64,000 nucleotides of DNA from Streptomyces sp. Act143 (GTDB taxonomy: Bacteria; Actinomycetota; Actinomycetes; Streptomycetales; Streptomycetaceae): the NCBI RefSeq assembly GCF_003143935.1, contig NZ_QFRX01000001.1, positions 2,723,697 through 2,787,696 on the forward strand, written 5' to 3'. This document shows, one piece after another, positions 25,019 to 34,087 of the stretch (within the stretch, counting starts at the first letter, position 1; every line of letters begins with the position of its first letter). A program made the position numbers and the translations under genes. The notes under the pieces were generated by a model that saw only the letters and a program-made list of their open reading frames with translations, ran no database searches and was not told the DNA's origin.

Positions 25019-25714
25019 GTGAACGCCAGTCCTTTCGCCTCCGACGTCAATCCGCGCGACGAGGCTCCTCAGTTCGTCCTGCCTCTGGTCGTACGCATCG
25101 AGCGTGCCGATCCTCCCGCCCGTACCGACGCCCTGGAGACCGCCGCCCGCGCCGTGCTGCTCATTCTCAGCGACGAGCGGTCGCTCGGCGAGGGCGAGTG
25201 GGCCCAGGCGATGCGGGACTGGCAGGACGCCCGCATCCGCAAGGTCGTGCGGCGGGCCCGGGGCGCCGAGTGGCGCAGGGCCGGGGCGCTGCCCGGGATC
25301 ACGGTCACCGGGAAGTCGGCGGAGGTGCGGGTCTTCCCGCCGGTACCGCTCGACGGGTGGCCGAAGGAGCTGGCCAGGCTCCAGGTGTCCGGCACCGATC
25401 TCGACGACCCGGAGGCTCCCGTGGACGCCGGTCCCGGGGTGCCCGTGCTGTGGATGAGCCCCGACCTCGACATGTCCGCCGGCAAGGCGATGGCGCAGGC
25501 GGGGCACGGCGCGCAACTCGCCTGGTGGGAACTGCCGGAGGAGCAGCGAACGGCCTGGCGGGACGCCGGTTTCCCGCTCGCCGTACGCACGGCCGAGCCC
25601 GCGCGGTGGCCTGAACTCGTCTCCAGCGGGCTGCCGTTGGTACGGGACGCGGGCTTCACGGAGATCGCGCCCGGTTCCTGCACCGTCGTGGCCGATCATC
25701 CGGCGCTGCGGTGA
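25019..25714 (+). CDS. Pth2-type peptidyl-tRNA hydrolase domain protein
   Basis: 231 residues from GTG 25019. The C-terminal half carries Pth2-like elements: LDMSAGKAMAQAGHGAQLAWWE (the K/Q/H cluster of Pth2), then LPLVRDAGFTEIAPGSCTVVAD. The N-terminal half (about 110 residues) is an actinobacterial extension without recognised motifs. It may hydrolyse peptidyl-tRNA, but the extension and divergence leave the substrate uncertain. It lies 55 bp from the divergent ABC operon. Confidence 0.75.
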   Translation: MNASPFASDVNPRDEAPQFVLPLVVRIERADPPARTDALETAARAVLLILSDERSLGEGEWAQAMRDWQDARIRKVVRRARGAEWRRAGALPGITVTGKSAEVRVFPPVPLDGWPKELARLQVSGTDLDDPEAPVDAGPGVPVLWMSPDLDMSAGKAMAQAGHGAQLAWWELPEEQRTAWRDAGFPLAVRTAEPARWPELVSSGLPLVRDAGFTEIAPGSCTVVADHPALR

Positions 25715-25766
25715 GCCGGGGTGCCGGACGGGGCGGGGGCCTGTCCGGCGGGGTACCGGAGGCCTC

Positions 25767-25910
25767 GTGAGCAACCGGCCGCGAGGCGGCCGGAACCTCA
25801 AATGTTGCTCTGAAGACGCAGGGACGTGGTTCGGGCCGGGCCCCGGGGGCCATACCCCCGTCACACGGGATCGGCAGGGCGTCGAAGGAGACGGCACGGC
25901 GGGCACCTGA
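25767..25910 (+). CDS. candidate 47-residue ORF with a Cys-Cys pair, just upstream of the DUF692 gene
   Basis: A GTG start has CGGAGG four bases upstream. The short product begins MSNRPRGGRNLKCCSED and ends ...GDGTAGT, with one CC pair and many Gly. It lies 36 bp before the MNIO gene. A hairpin (25769-25810) overlaps its first codons, and codon use is not decisive, so it may be only terminator sequence. It is listed because MNIO enzymes act on Cys-containing peptides. Confidence 0.25.
   Translation: MSNRPRGGRNLKCCSEDAGTWFGPGPGGHTPVTRDRQGVEGDGTAGT
25769..25810 (+). terminator. hairpin between the Pth2 and DUF692 genes
   Basis: CCGGCCGC (25775-25782) and GCGGCCGG (25786-25793) form a perfect 8-bp stem with loop GAG. 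An outer pairing GAGCAA/TTGCTC (25769-25774/25805-25810) encloses it. It is a plausible terminator for the preceding gene. Confidence 0.7.
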
Positions 25911-25946
25911 GGAAGCCGCTCGACGAGGGGACGGGGGACGGGGACG

Positions 25947-27266
25947 ATGAAGCGACTGGGAACGGGAATCGGCTGGCGGCCGGAGATCGCGGACGCCGTG
26001 GAGCGCATGCCGGGCATCGACTGGGTCGAGGTCGTGGCCGAGAACACCTGCCCCGGCCATCTGCCGGCGTCGCTGCGGCGGCTGCGGGAGCGCGGGGTGA
26101 CCGTGGTCCCGCACGGTGTCTCGCTCGGTCTCGGCGGCGCCGACCGACCGGACGAGAGCCGCCTGACGGCCCTCGCCGAGCGCGCCACCGCCCTGGGGTC
26201 CCCCCTGGTCACCGAGCACATCGCGTTCGTGCGGGCGGGCGGCCCCCTGACCGCCTCCCCCCGCCTGGAGGCCGGCCACCTGCTGCCGGTCCCGCGCACC
26301 CGCGACGCCCTCGACGTGCTGTGCGAGAACGTCCGCATCGCCCAGGCCGCGCTGCCCGTGCCGCTCGCCGTGGAGAACATCGCCGCGCTGATCTCCTGGC
26401 CGGGCGAGGAGCTGACCGAGGGCCAGTTCCTTTACGAGCTGGCCGACCGTACCGGCGTACGGCTGCTCATCGACGTCGCCAACCTGCACACCAACCACGT
26501 CAACCGCGGCGAGGACCCGGCCGCGGCCCTCGCCGATCTGCCCCTGGAGGCCATCGCCTACGTCCATGTGGCGGGCGGCTTCGAACGGGACGGCGTCTGG
26601 CACGACAGCCACGCCCACCCGGTCCCCCGCCCGGTCCTCGACATCCTGACCGACCTCGCGTCCCGGGTGTCACCGCCGGGGGTCCTGCTGGAACGTGACG
26701 AGAACTTCCCGGAACCGGCCGAGCTGGAGGGGGAGTTGGCGGCGATCCGGGGGGCGGTGGAAAAAGGGCGGGAGCAGGGGCCGCCGGCGGCGCGGGAGGT
26801 CCGTACGGCATCCGCCGACCGGACCCCTGACCTCCCCGACACCACCCCCACCCGCCAGCGCCTCGCCCTCGCGCAGACCGCGCTGCTGTCCGCCCTCGTC
26901 GCCGGGACCCCCGTGCCCGAGGGGTTCGACCGGGTGCGGCTCGGGGTGCAGGCGCGGGCGCTGGCCGGGAAGCGGGCGGACGTCGTGGCGAAGGTCGCGC
27001 CCGAACTGCCGGTGATCCTCGGCACGGAGTACCGGGCCGCGTTCCTCGGCTACGCCCACGCGCACCCGATGACCGGCGGGTACCGCAGGGACGCGCTGGA
27101 CTTCGCCGGTCACCTGCTGCAGGCGGGGGCAGGGGCGGTGCGCGACGGGCGGGCGCTGGCCGAGGTGCGGGAGTGGTGGCTGGAGCGGTCGGGGTCCCGG
27201 CCTCGCTCCCACCGGCCCGGCGTACGGCTGGCGCGGGCGACGCGTCGGGTGCTGCTGCGGCGCTGA
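25947..27266 (+). CDS. DUF692 (multinuclear non-heme iron oxidase, MNIO) protein with C-terminal extension
   Basis: 439 residues. The first 280 or so form the TIM-barrel DUF692 fold with metal-ligand motifs: [58 protein letters not shown] and [13 protein letters not shown] enzymes (MbnB, TglH, BufB, ChrH relatives) oxidise Cys in peptides with an Fe cluster, normally with a separate partner that presents the substrate. Here a linker is followed by an extra domain (about 305-425) that might be a fused partner-like module. The neighbours are DUF4142 and TIGR04222 proteins, a grouping seen in streptomycetes. No Cys-rich precursor is evident. Confidence 0.85.
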   Translation: MKRLGTGIGWRPEIADAVERMPGIDWVEVVAENTCPGHLPASLRRLRERGVTVVPHGVSLGLGGADRPDESRLTALAERATALGSPLVTEHIAFVRAGGPLTASPRLEAGHLLPVPRTRDALDVLCENVRIAQAALPVPLAVENIAALISWPGEELTEGQFLYELADRTGVRLLIDVANLHTNHVNRGEDPAAALADLPLEAIAYVHVAGGFERDGVWHDSHAHPVPRPVLDILTDLASRVSPPGVLLERDENFPEPAELEGELAAIRGAVEKGREQGPPAAREVRTASADRTPDLPDTTPTRQRLALAQTALLSALVAGTPVPEGFDRVRLGVQARALAGKRADVVAKVAPELPVILGTEYRAAFLGYAHAHPMTGGYRRDALDFAGHLLQAGAGAVRDGRALAEVREWWLERSGSRPRSHRPGVRLARATRRVLLRR

Positions 27267-27383
27267 GCGGCGACCGCACGGTCCGGGTTCTCCCTGCACG
27301 GCAGTCGGCGTGGACCGCGCAGTAACATGCCGACAGCGCACCCGAGTCGCACTGGCGTGCGGTGCTGCGAAGCAGGAGGCACC

Positions 27384-28163
27384 ATGCGACCCCGACCCCC
27401 CGTCACCGGCCGAGGCATCTTCAGTGGCACCGGGCTGATCATCACCGGCCTGGCGGCGACACTGGCGGCCCTGGTCTTCCCGATCTGGTCGTACGCCGAC
27501 CGTTCCGGGACGGGGGCGGACGTACTCGACGCCCAGACCGTGTCGACGGATTACGGGCCGTTGTCCGCGCTCGACCGGGAGTTCGTCACCAAGGTCCGCC
27601 TCGCCGGACTGTGGGAACTGCCGGCCGGGCAGCAGGCCCTGCAGAAGGGCACGACCCAGGCGGTGCGGTCGGCGGGGCAGCACCTCGTCGAGGGGCACAC
27701 GTTCCTCGACGAGCGGGTGCGCGACGTGGCCTCGCGGCTCGGCCTCGCCCTCCCCGACGAGCCCAACGACCAGCAGCGGCAATGGCTCGCCACCCTGAGC
27801 TCGGCCCAAGGCGTCGAGTACGACCGGCAGTTCGCCAATATCCTGCGGCTGGCGCACGGCAAGGTCTTCTCGGTCGTCGCCGAGGTGCGGGCCACCACCC
27901 GCAACTCCCTGGTGCGCGCCCTCGCCGACGACGCGAACACGACCGTCCTCGACCACATCAAGGTCCTGGAGGCCACCGGGTACGTCGACTGGGACGCCCT
28001 GGCCCAGGAGATGGCCAGGGGCAGCACTCCCCCGCTCACCCGGCCCCCCGGCCCGCCCGGCCCGACGACCGACCCGAGCCCGGCCGTCCCGGTCACGCCG
28101 TCGGCGTCCCCGACGTACTCACTGCCCCCGCCCGCCACCAGCCCGCCACCGAGCGCACCCTAG
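27384..28163 (+). CDS. DUF4142 membrane-anchored protein
   Basis: 259 residues from ATG 27384 (AGGAGG five bases upstream). An N-terminal hydrophobic segment (GLIITGLAATLAALVFPIW) acts as a signal or anchor. The DUF4142 four-helix bundle (about 55-220) resembles ferritin-like folds: SALDREFVTKVRLAGLWEL, then QHLVEGHTFLDERV. A Pro/Thr/Ser-rich tail of about 40 residues ends the protein. It has no Cys, so it is not an obvious MNIO substrate. It should be exposed outside the membrane. It lies 117 bp downstream of the MNIO gene. Confidence 0.85.
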   Translation: MRPRPPVTGRGIFSGTGLIITGLAATLAALVFPIWSYADRSGTGADVLDAQTVSTDYGPLSALDREFVTKVRLAGLWELPAGQQALQKGTTQAVRSAGQHLVEGHTFLDERVRDVASRLGLALPDEPNDQQRQWLATLSSAQGVEYDRQFANILRLAHGKVFSVVAEVRATTRNSLVRALADDANTTVLDHIKVLEATGYVDWDALAQEMARGSTPPLTRPPGPPGPTTDPSPAVPVTPSASPTYSLPPPATSPPPSAP

Positions 28164-28262
28164 ACGGCCCCGCCCAAACGGAACATCACGCCCCGGCAAC
28201 GCTCCGTCCGGATTGTGAACAAGGCATGGCGCCTTCGCGACCGGTTCGCATAGAACAGCGTC

Positions 28263-29063
28263 ATGTTCTGGGTCCTTCTCCTCCTGCTGGCCTGGGCCGC
28301 CGCCGGTACCGCGTGCACCCGGTTGTGCCTGGCCGCCGTACGTGCTGCGGCCGTGGAATCGGAAGAAGTGGCCGCGGGCCGCGGGCATGATCTGACGCTG
28401 TACGAGGCGGCGTTCCTGTCCGGCGGCCCCCGGCGGGTCGCCGACCTCACCATGGTCTCGATGGCGCGCCAGCGCCGGCTGCTCCTCGCGCACACCGGCT
28501 GGGCGACGGTCGTCGACCCGCGCGGCCGGGACGAGATCGAGCGCTCCGTCATCGGGGCCATCGGTCCGGAGGGCCAGTCCCGCATCACCCCGGCACGGGA
28601 CGCCGCGGCCGGCGCGGCCCCGGTGCGCGGCCTCGCCGACCGGCTGGTCCGCGCGGGTCTCGCCGTGCCGGACGGGGCGCGTACGACGGTGGCGGCGGCG
28701 GTGCGCCAGGTGCAGCTCGCCTCGCTGGCCGTCCTCGCGCTGGGCGCGACCGCGCTGCTGACGCCCGCCCCGTCGGAGATGCCGCGCCAGCTGATCGCCC
28801 TCTGGTTCGCGCTGCCTCTCGCGCTGACGCTGAGCTGCCTGGCCATCGCCCGCATCGAGGTCCACCCGTACTCGCGCTGGGCCTCCCCCGCCGGCCAGCG
28901 GCTCCTCGGCGCCCTCGCCCGCCGCACCGGGGGCGGCGACGACCGCACGTACCTCACCACCGTCGCCGTACGGGGCGTCCACGCGGTCGGTGAGCCGGAT
29001 CTGCGCGCGGCCTTCGCCGACCGTGAGCAGCACTGGCGCGCCGGGCACACCAGGGGCGCATAG
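28263..29063 (+). CDS. TIGR04222 domain membrane protein
   Basis: 266 residues. An N-terminal membrane helix (FWVLLLLLAWAAAGTACTRL), the conserved soluble part (YEAAFLSGGPRRVADLTMVSMARQRRL, then GWATVV), then two helices (LASLAVLALGATALLTPAP; LIALWFALPLALTLSCLAIA) and a cytoplasmic tail. Members of this family often end in Gly/Cys-rich low-complexity tails and lie near DUF692 genes; this one has no such tail. The function is unknown. Its position after the MNIO and DUF4142 genes suggests a common process. Confidence 0.75.
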   Translation: MFWVLLLLLAWAAAGTACTRLCLAAVRAAAVESEEVAAGRGHDLTLYEAAFLSGGPRRVADLTMVSMARQRRLLLAHTGWATVVDPRGRDEIERSVIGAIGPEGQSRITPARDAAAGAAPVRGLADRLVRAGLAVPDGARTTVAAAVRQVQLASLAVLALGATALLTPAPSEMPRQLIALWFALPLALTLSCLAIARIEVHPYSRWASPAGQRLLGALARRTGGGDDRTYLTTVAVRGVHAVGEPDLRAAFADREQHWRAGHTRGA

Positions 29064-29161
29064 GGGGCATTGGCGCCGACACCGGCCGGGCGGTGCTTGC
29101 CTTCGCCGGCAACCGAACGAAACATCCCTTCTGTTGCTGCCGTGCACCGAAGGGATACGCG

Positions 29162-30739
29162 ATGAGAGCCCCCGCCCTCTACTCGGCCGCAGGATCCTTG
29201 CTCCTGACCGCCCTCACCGCTGTCCCGGCCGGTGGCGCCACGGCCGTTCCCGGCGCGGCCGAGCTGCGCGGCACCACGACGGCCGCCGCCCGCGCCGAGG
29301 CGGCCGGCATCGACTTCGCCGAGTGCCCCGACGCGGAGGACCTGCCGGCCGCGATGGAGTGCGGCACGGTCACCGTCCCGCTCGACTACGCGCACCCCGA
29401 CGGCAAGCAGATCAAGCTCACCGTGAGCCGGGTCCGGGCCACCCAGAAGGACCCGCACAACAGCAAGCGCAAGGTCCCCAGGCAGGGCTCCCTGGTCTAC
29501 AACCCGGGCGGCCCCGGCGCCTCCGGCATGTACTTCCCGCTCATCGGCTACGTGCCCGAGTGGAAGCGGCTCGCGGCGGCGTACGACCTCGTCGGCTACG
29601 CCCCGCGCGGTGTCGGCCGCTCCGCGCCGCTGTCCTGCCAGGACCCCCAGCACTTCCTCAAGGGGCCCTCACCGGCGCCGACGCACCCCTCGGAGTCGTA
29701 CAAGCAGGAGCGCATCGCCGAGGCGAAGGCGTACGCCCGCGGCTGCGCGAAGCGGAACGGCGCCGCCCTGCGGCATTACACCTCGCTCAACAACGCCCGC
29801 GACCTCGACGTCCTGCGCGCCGCGCTGGGCGAGGAGAAGCTGACGTTCATGGGCGCCTCGTACGGCACCTACTTCGGGGCGCTGTACGCGACCCTGTTCC
29901 CCTCCCATGTGCGGCGGATGGTGTTCGACGCGGCGGTGAACCCGGACCCGGAGCAGATCTGGTACCGCAACAACCTCGACCAGTCGGCCGCGTTCGAGGG
30001 CCGCTGGGCGGACTTCCGGGAGTGGATCGCCAAGCACGACAAGGTGTACGGGCTCGGCGACACGGCCGAGAAGGTGCAGCGCAGCTACGACCGGGCGGCG
30101 GCCCAGCTGGCGGCGGAACCGGCAGGCGGGAAGGTCGGGCCCGGGCAGTTGCAGGGGGCGTTCCTGACCGCCGGGTACTACGACGACTACTGGCCGCACC
30201 GGGCCGAGGCGCTGTCGGCCTACCTGAAGGGCGACCCGAAGCAGCTGATCCAGCAGGCGGGGCCGCATCCGGAGGCGGCGAAGGAGGCGGAGAACTCCAA
30301 CGCGGTGTACACGGCCGTCGAGTGCAACGATGCGTCCTGGCCGACGGACTGGAAGGTGTGGGACCGGGACAACACGCGGCTCGCGCGAGTGGCGCCGTTC
30401 GAGACGTGGGACAACGTGTGGGTGAACCTGCCCTGCGCGTACTGGCAGGCGCCGCGGCAGGAGCCGCTGGACGTGCGGACGGGGCCGGGTGAGCTGCCGT
30501 CGACGTTGATCCTGGCCGCGGAGCGGGATGCGGCGGCGCCCTACGACGGGGCGCTGGAACTGCACCGGCGGCTGTCCGGGTCGGTGCTGGTGACCGAGCG
30601 GGACGCCGGGACGCACGGCATCGCGGGCGGGCCGAACCGGTGCGTCAACGGGTACGTGGACGCGTACCTGTTGGAGGGCCGGCTCCCGGTGCGGCGCGCG
30701 GCCTGCGCACCGCACCCGGAGCCCCGGCCCCGGGGCTGA
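29162..30739 (+). CDS. secreted alpha/beta-hydrolase, tripeptidyl aminopeptidase-like (peptidase S33)
   Basis: 525 residues. Signal peptide at 1-26 (LLLTALTAVPAGGATA). Two-part alpha/beta-hydrolase fold: oxyanion region LVYNPGGPGASG, nucleophile elbow GASYGTYFGALYA, acidic residue in LILAAERDAAAPYDGA, and catalytic His in DAGTHGIAGG. This is the layout of Streptomyces Tap/SlpD/SlpE mycelium-associated proteinases, which remove tripeptides from N-termini outside the cell. The GAAGGG ribosome site supports ATG 29162. It abuts hemQ end to end. Confidence 0.88.
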   Translation: MRAPALYSAAGSLLLTALTAVPAGGATAVPGAAELRGTTTAAARAEAAGIDFAECPDAEDLPAAMECGTVTVPLDYAHPDGKQIKLTVSRVRATQKDPHNSKRKVPRQGSLVYNPGGPGASGMYFPLIGYVPEWKRLAAAYDLVGYAPRGVGRSAPLSCQDPQHFLKGPSPAPTHPSESYKQERIAEAKAYARGCAKRNGAALRHYTSLNNARDLDVLRAALGEEKLTFMGASYGTYFGALYATLFPSHVRRMVFDAAVNPDPEQIWYRNNLDQSAAFEGRWADFREWIAKHDKVYGLGDTAEKVQRSYDRAAAQLAAEPAGGKVGPGQLQGAFLTAGYYDDYWPHRAEALSAYLKGDPKQLIQQAGPHPEAAKEAENSNAVYTAVECNDASWPTDWKVWDRDNTRLARVAPFETWDNVWVNLPCAYWQAPRQEPLDVRTGPGELPSTLILAAERDAAAPYDGALELHRRLSGSVLVTERDAGTHGIAGGPNRCVNGYVDAYLLEGRLPVRRAACAPHPEPRPRG

Positions 30740-31471
30740 TCAGGCCAGACCGGCGACCAGGTCCCCGATGTCCTTGCGGCGGCCTGTGAAGAAGGGGACC
30801 TCCTCGCGGACGTGCATACGGGCCTCCGACGCGCGCAGGTGACGCATGAGGTCGACGATGCGGTAGAGCTCGTCGGCCTCGAAGGCCAGCAGCCACTCGT
30901 AGTCGCCCAGGGAGAAGGAGGCGACCGTGTTGGCTCGGACGTCGGGGTAGCCGCGGGCCATCTTGCCGTGGTCGGCGAGCATGCGGCGACGGTCCTCGTC
31001 GGGCAGCAGGTACCAGTCGTAGGAGCGCACGAAGGGGTAGACGCTGACGTAGTTGCGCGGCGTCTCGTCGGCGAGGAACGCCGGGATGTGCGAGCGGTTG
31101 AACTCGGCGGGGCGGTGCAGCGCCATGTTGGACCACACCGGCGTGAGGGCGCGGCCCAGCTTGGTGCGGCGGAAGAGGTTGTACGCCTCCTGGAGCTGGT
31201 CGGCGGTCTCGGCGTGCCACCAGATCATGAGGTCGGCGTCGGCGCGCAGGCCGGACACGTCGTAGGTGCCGCGGACGGTGACGTCCTTGGCGGCGAGCTG
31301 GTCGAACAGCTCCTGGACCTCGTCGGCGTAGCCCGCGCGGTCCTCGGGGAGGACGTCCTTCAGCTGGAAGACGGACCAGAGCGTGTAACGGATGACCTCG
31401 TTCAGGTCCTTGGCCAGCTTGCCCTTGTTCGGGATCCGGCCGGCCTCGGGGGTGGGGGCTTCGTTGCTCAT
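30740..31471 (-). CDS. hemQ: coproheme decarboxylase HemQ (chlorite-dismutase-like)
   Basis: 243 residues. It belongs to the chlorite dismutase-like family with the HemQ region [19 protein letters not shown] (the catalytic Tyr is in YPFVRS) and the heme-side [17 protein letters not shown]. It converts coproheme to protoheme by H2O2-dependent decarboxylation, the last step of the coproporphyrin-dependent heme pathway of Gram-positive bacteria. It follows hemG by only 5 bp on the same strand, so both are co-transcribed. Confidence 0.93.
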   Translation of the reverse strand: MSNEAPTPEAGRIPNKGKLAKDLNEVIRYTLWSVFQLKDVLPEDRAGYADEVQELFDQLAAKDVTVRGTYDVSGLRADADLMIWWHAETADQLQEAYNLFRRTKLGRALTPVWSNMALHRPAEFNRSHIPAFLADETPRNYVSVYPFVRSYDWYLLPDEDRRRMLADHGKMARGYPDVRANTVASFSLGDYEWLLAFEADELYRIVDLMRHLRASEARMHVREEVPFFTGRRKDIGDLVAGLA

Positions 31472-31476
31472 GGTCC

Positions 31477-32928
31477 TTATTCTCCTGCTCCTCCGTGCAG
31501 ACTCTGCACCGGGTTGGCGGTGAGCTCCTGCACACCGCGGTCGTCGCCGTACACCTGGTCCACCGCGGCGTAGGCGCTCGCGATGCAGGCGGGGATGCCG
31601 ACGCCGTCGTACTGCGCTCCGCAGACGGCGATGCCGGGAAGCTTGGCCACGTGGTCGCGGATGCGGGCCACGCGCGCGTGGTGGCCGACGGGGTACTGGG
31701 GCAGACCGTCGGTCCAGCGGGTGACGCGGGTTTCGAGGGGGCGGGCGTCGAGGCCGGTGGCCTGGCGGAGGTCGTGGCGGGAGACCTCGACGAGGTCGGC
31801 GTCCTCGCGCTCCAGGATCGCCGTCTCGCCGTAACGGCCGACGGAGGTGCGCAGGACGACGACGTCCGGGTTCTCGTCGGCGATCCAGCCCCACTTCCGG
31901 GAGGCGAACGTGGACGCCTTGATGGTGCGGCCGTCGACGGGCGGCACCAGGAAGCCGCTGCCCGCCGGGAGGTCGGTGTCGGCGCGGTGGTAGGCGAGGG
32001 TGACCAGGGCCATGGAGGCGTACTCGACGCCGGCCAGCTCGGCGGCGGCCCCGGGGGACTCGCCGCGCAGCAGGTCGGCGGCGGCCGGGGCGGGGACCGC
32101 GACGATCACGGAGTCGGCGTGCAGGGTCCGGTCGCCGGTGACGACCCGCCAGCCCCCGGCGCCTTCGCGGCGCAGCCCGGTGACGGGCGCGCCGGTGACG
32201 ATCTCGCCGCCGCGCGCGCGGACCGACTCGGCGACGGCGAGCGGGAGGCTGCCGACGCCGCCCCGGAGGCCCATGAAGACCGGGCCCGTCTGCTGGTGGG
32301 CGGCGGCCCTGGCCTGGATGTCGCGGACGGCCTCGGTGAGCGAGGTGTGGGTCTTCGCCGCCTGGAACAGCTGCGGGACCGCCGAGCGCATCGAGATGCG
32401 GTAGGCGTCGCCCGCGTACACCCCGCCGAGGAGGGGTTCGATGAGCCGGTCGACGACCTCGCGGCCGAGCCGCGCGGCGACGTACTCGCCCACCGCCACG
32501 TCGTCGCCGATCTCGGTGCGCGGCAGGTCGGCGTCGCGTTCGATGCGGGCGAGGCCCTCCTCGGACAGGACGCCCCCGAGGGCGGCGGCGGTGCCGGGGA
32601 CACCCATCACATGGCCCTTGGGCATGGGGCGCAGGGCGCCGCGGGTCCAGATCGAGGCGGTGGCGGTGGCGGGCGGCTGGAGACGCTCGGTGAGGCCCAC
32701 CTCACGGGCGAGGCCGACGGCCTCCGGTCTGCGGGCCAGCATCGACTCCGCGCCGAGGTCCACGCGCGCGCCGGCGATCTCGCCGGGCAGCAGCTTGCCG
32801 CCGACGCGGCCGGACGCCTCCAGCACGGTCACCCGTGCCCCGCGCTGGAGCAGCCGGTGCGCCGCGGCCAGTCCCGCGATGCCGGCTCCGATGACGACGA
32901 CGTGCCCCGTCGTGGCTGATCCGCTCAT
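31477..32928 (-). CDS. hemG: coproporphyrinogen III / protoporphyrinogen oxidase HemG (HemY/CgoX type)
   Basis: 483 residues. N-terminal FAD fold [27 protein letters not shown]; a substrate domain with [16 protein letters not shown] helix; C-terminal FAD contact [24 protein letters not shown], typical of HemY. With hemQ next to it, the natural substrate is coproporphyrinogen III, oxidised with O2 to coproporphyrin III (the CgoX reaction). Start ATG 32928. Confidence 0.93.
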   Translation of the reverse strand: MSGSATTGHVVVIGAGIAGLAAAHRLLQRGARVTVLEASGRVGGKLLPGEIAGARVDLGAESMLARRPEAVGLAREVGLTERLQPPATATASIWTRGALRPMPKGHVMGVPGTAAALGGVLSEEGLARIERDADLPRTEIGDDVAVGEYVAARLGREVVDRLIEPLLGGVYAGDAYRISMRSAVPQLFQAAKTHTSLTEAVRDIQARAAAHQQTGPVFMGLRGGVGSLPLAVAESVRARGGEIVTGAPVTGLRREGAGGWRVVTGDRTLHADSVIVAVPAPAAADLLRGESPGAAAELAGVEYASMALVTLAYHRADTDLPAGSGFLVPPVDGRTIKASTFASRKWGWIADENPDVVVLRTSVGRYGETAILEREDADLVEVSRHDLRQATGLDARPLETRVTRWTDGLPQYPVGHHARVARIRDHVAKLPGIAVCGAQYDGVGIPACIASAYAAVDQVYGDDRGVQELTANPVQSLHGGAGE

Positions 32929-33085
32929 GGCTCCACCCTCTCAGACGCCACCGACACCGAGGCCAGGGACCTTTGGCCCTTCCGAGTCCCGACCGTGACC
33001 CCATCGGAACCGCCCCGGCCCAACGTCGCGGGGCGCCCGCGCGTCGAAGGAGCGTCAGTCGTCAGCACCCTCGGGGGGCAAGCCC

Positions 33086-34060
33086 ATGCACGCACGACGT
33101 TCCGCACGACCGGTCCGGGCCCTGACGGGCATCCTGCTGGCCGCCGCACTGGCCCTGGCCGGCTGCTCCGGCTCCGGCTCCGACTCCTCCGACGGCAGTT
33201 CCGGCAGCGACAGCGCCGCGCTGACGGACGCGAAGGAGGCCGCCCCGGGCGGCGCCGCCGACAGCGGCAGCGGCGGCAGGCAGGCGAGCAGCGCGCCCAG
33301 CCTCCCGGTGAGCCGCATCATCCGCACGGCCGCCCTGACCGTGCAGGTCAAGAACGTGCCCAAGGCCCTCGACAGGGCCCGCACCACCGCCGAGAACGCG
33401 GGCGGCTACGTCGGCAAGGAGTCCACCTTCCGGGACGCGGGCGGCGCCGAGGAGACGCAGGTGACGCTGCGGGTGCCCGTCGACCGGTACGAGGAGGTGC
33501 TGGCCGACCTGGAGGGCGCGGGCAAGCTGCTGGAGCGCTCGGCGAAGGCGCAGGACGTCACCGACCAGGTAGTCGACGTGGAGAGCCGTATCAGGACGCA
33601 GCGGGCGAGCGTGGCCCGCATCCGTGAGCTGATGGACCGGGCCACCAAGCTGAGCGATGTGGTCACCCTGGAGGGGGAACTGAGCACGCGTCAGGCCGAT
33701 CTGGAGGCGCTGCTGGCCCGCCAGGCGTCCCTGAAGGACCGCACGAGCCTGGCCACCATCACGCTGTCGCTGTCCGAGAAGCCGGTGGCGAAGGCCGCCG
33801 AGGACGACGATCCGGGAGTCATGGACGCCCTGTCGGGCGGCTGGGACGCGTTCGTGACGATGCTGCGGTGGTTCGTGGTGGCGCTGGCCGCGGTGCTTCC
33901 CTTCGCCGCGGTGGCGGCGCTGCTCCTGCTGGCGTGGCTGCGCCTGCTCCGGCCCCGGCGGTCGCGCCGCCCGGCCCCGGCGAGCGCGACGAGCGCCATG
34001 GGCCCTCTCCCGGTCGCCCGTCCCGTCCCCGGGGAGGAGCAGAACGGCGAACGGGACTGA
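33086..34060 (+). CDS. DUF4349 lipoprotein
   Basis: 324 residues. Lipoprotein signal with lipobox LAGCS (Cys near residue 28) and a Ser/Gly-rich linker. The DUF4349 domain follows (about 70-270) with long helices (RAS VARIRELMDRATKLSDVV; ELSTRQADLEALLARQASL) predicted to form a coiled-coil hairpin resembling periplasmic adaptor hairpins. A C-terminal membrane helix (FVVALAAVLPFAAVAALLLLAWL) gives a second anchor. Role unknown; a mechanosensing or envelope-stress role is speculative. It precedes the flavoprotein gene by 27 bp. Confidence 0.85.
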   Translation: MHARRSARPVRALTGILLAAALALAGCSGSGSDSSDGSSGSDSAALTDAKEAAPGGAADSGSGGRQASSAPSLPVSRIIRTAALTVQVKNVPKALDRARTTAENAGGYVGKESTFRDAGGAEETQVTLRVPVDRYEEVLADLEGAGKLLERSAKAQDVTDQVVDVESRIRTQRASVARIRELMDRATKLSDVVTLEGELSTRQADLEALLARQASLKDRTSLATITLSLSEKPVAKAAEDDDPGVMDALSGGWDAFVTMLRWFVVALAAVLPFAAVAALLLLAWLRLLRPRRSRRPAPASATSAMGPLPVARPVPGEEQNGERD

Positions 34061-34087
34061 AATGCCCGCTCCACGTAGCGTGTTCGC

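Noticed and set aside
25019..25714. Essential bacterial Pth1
   Set aside because: The motifs are of the Pth2 (archaeal/eukaryotic) type, with a long extra N-terminus.
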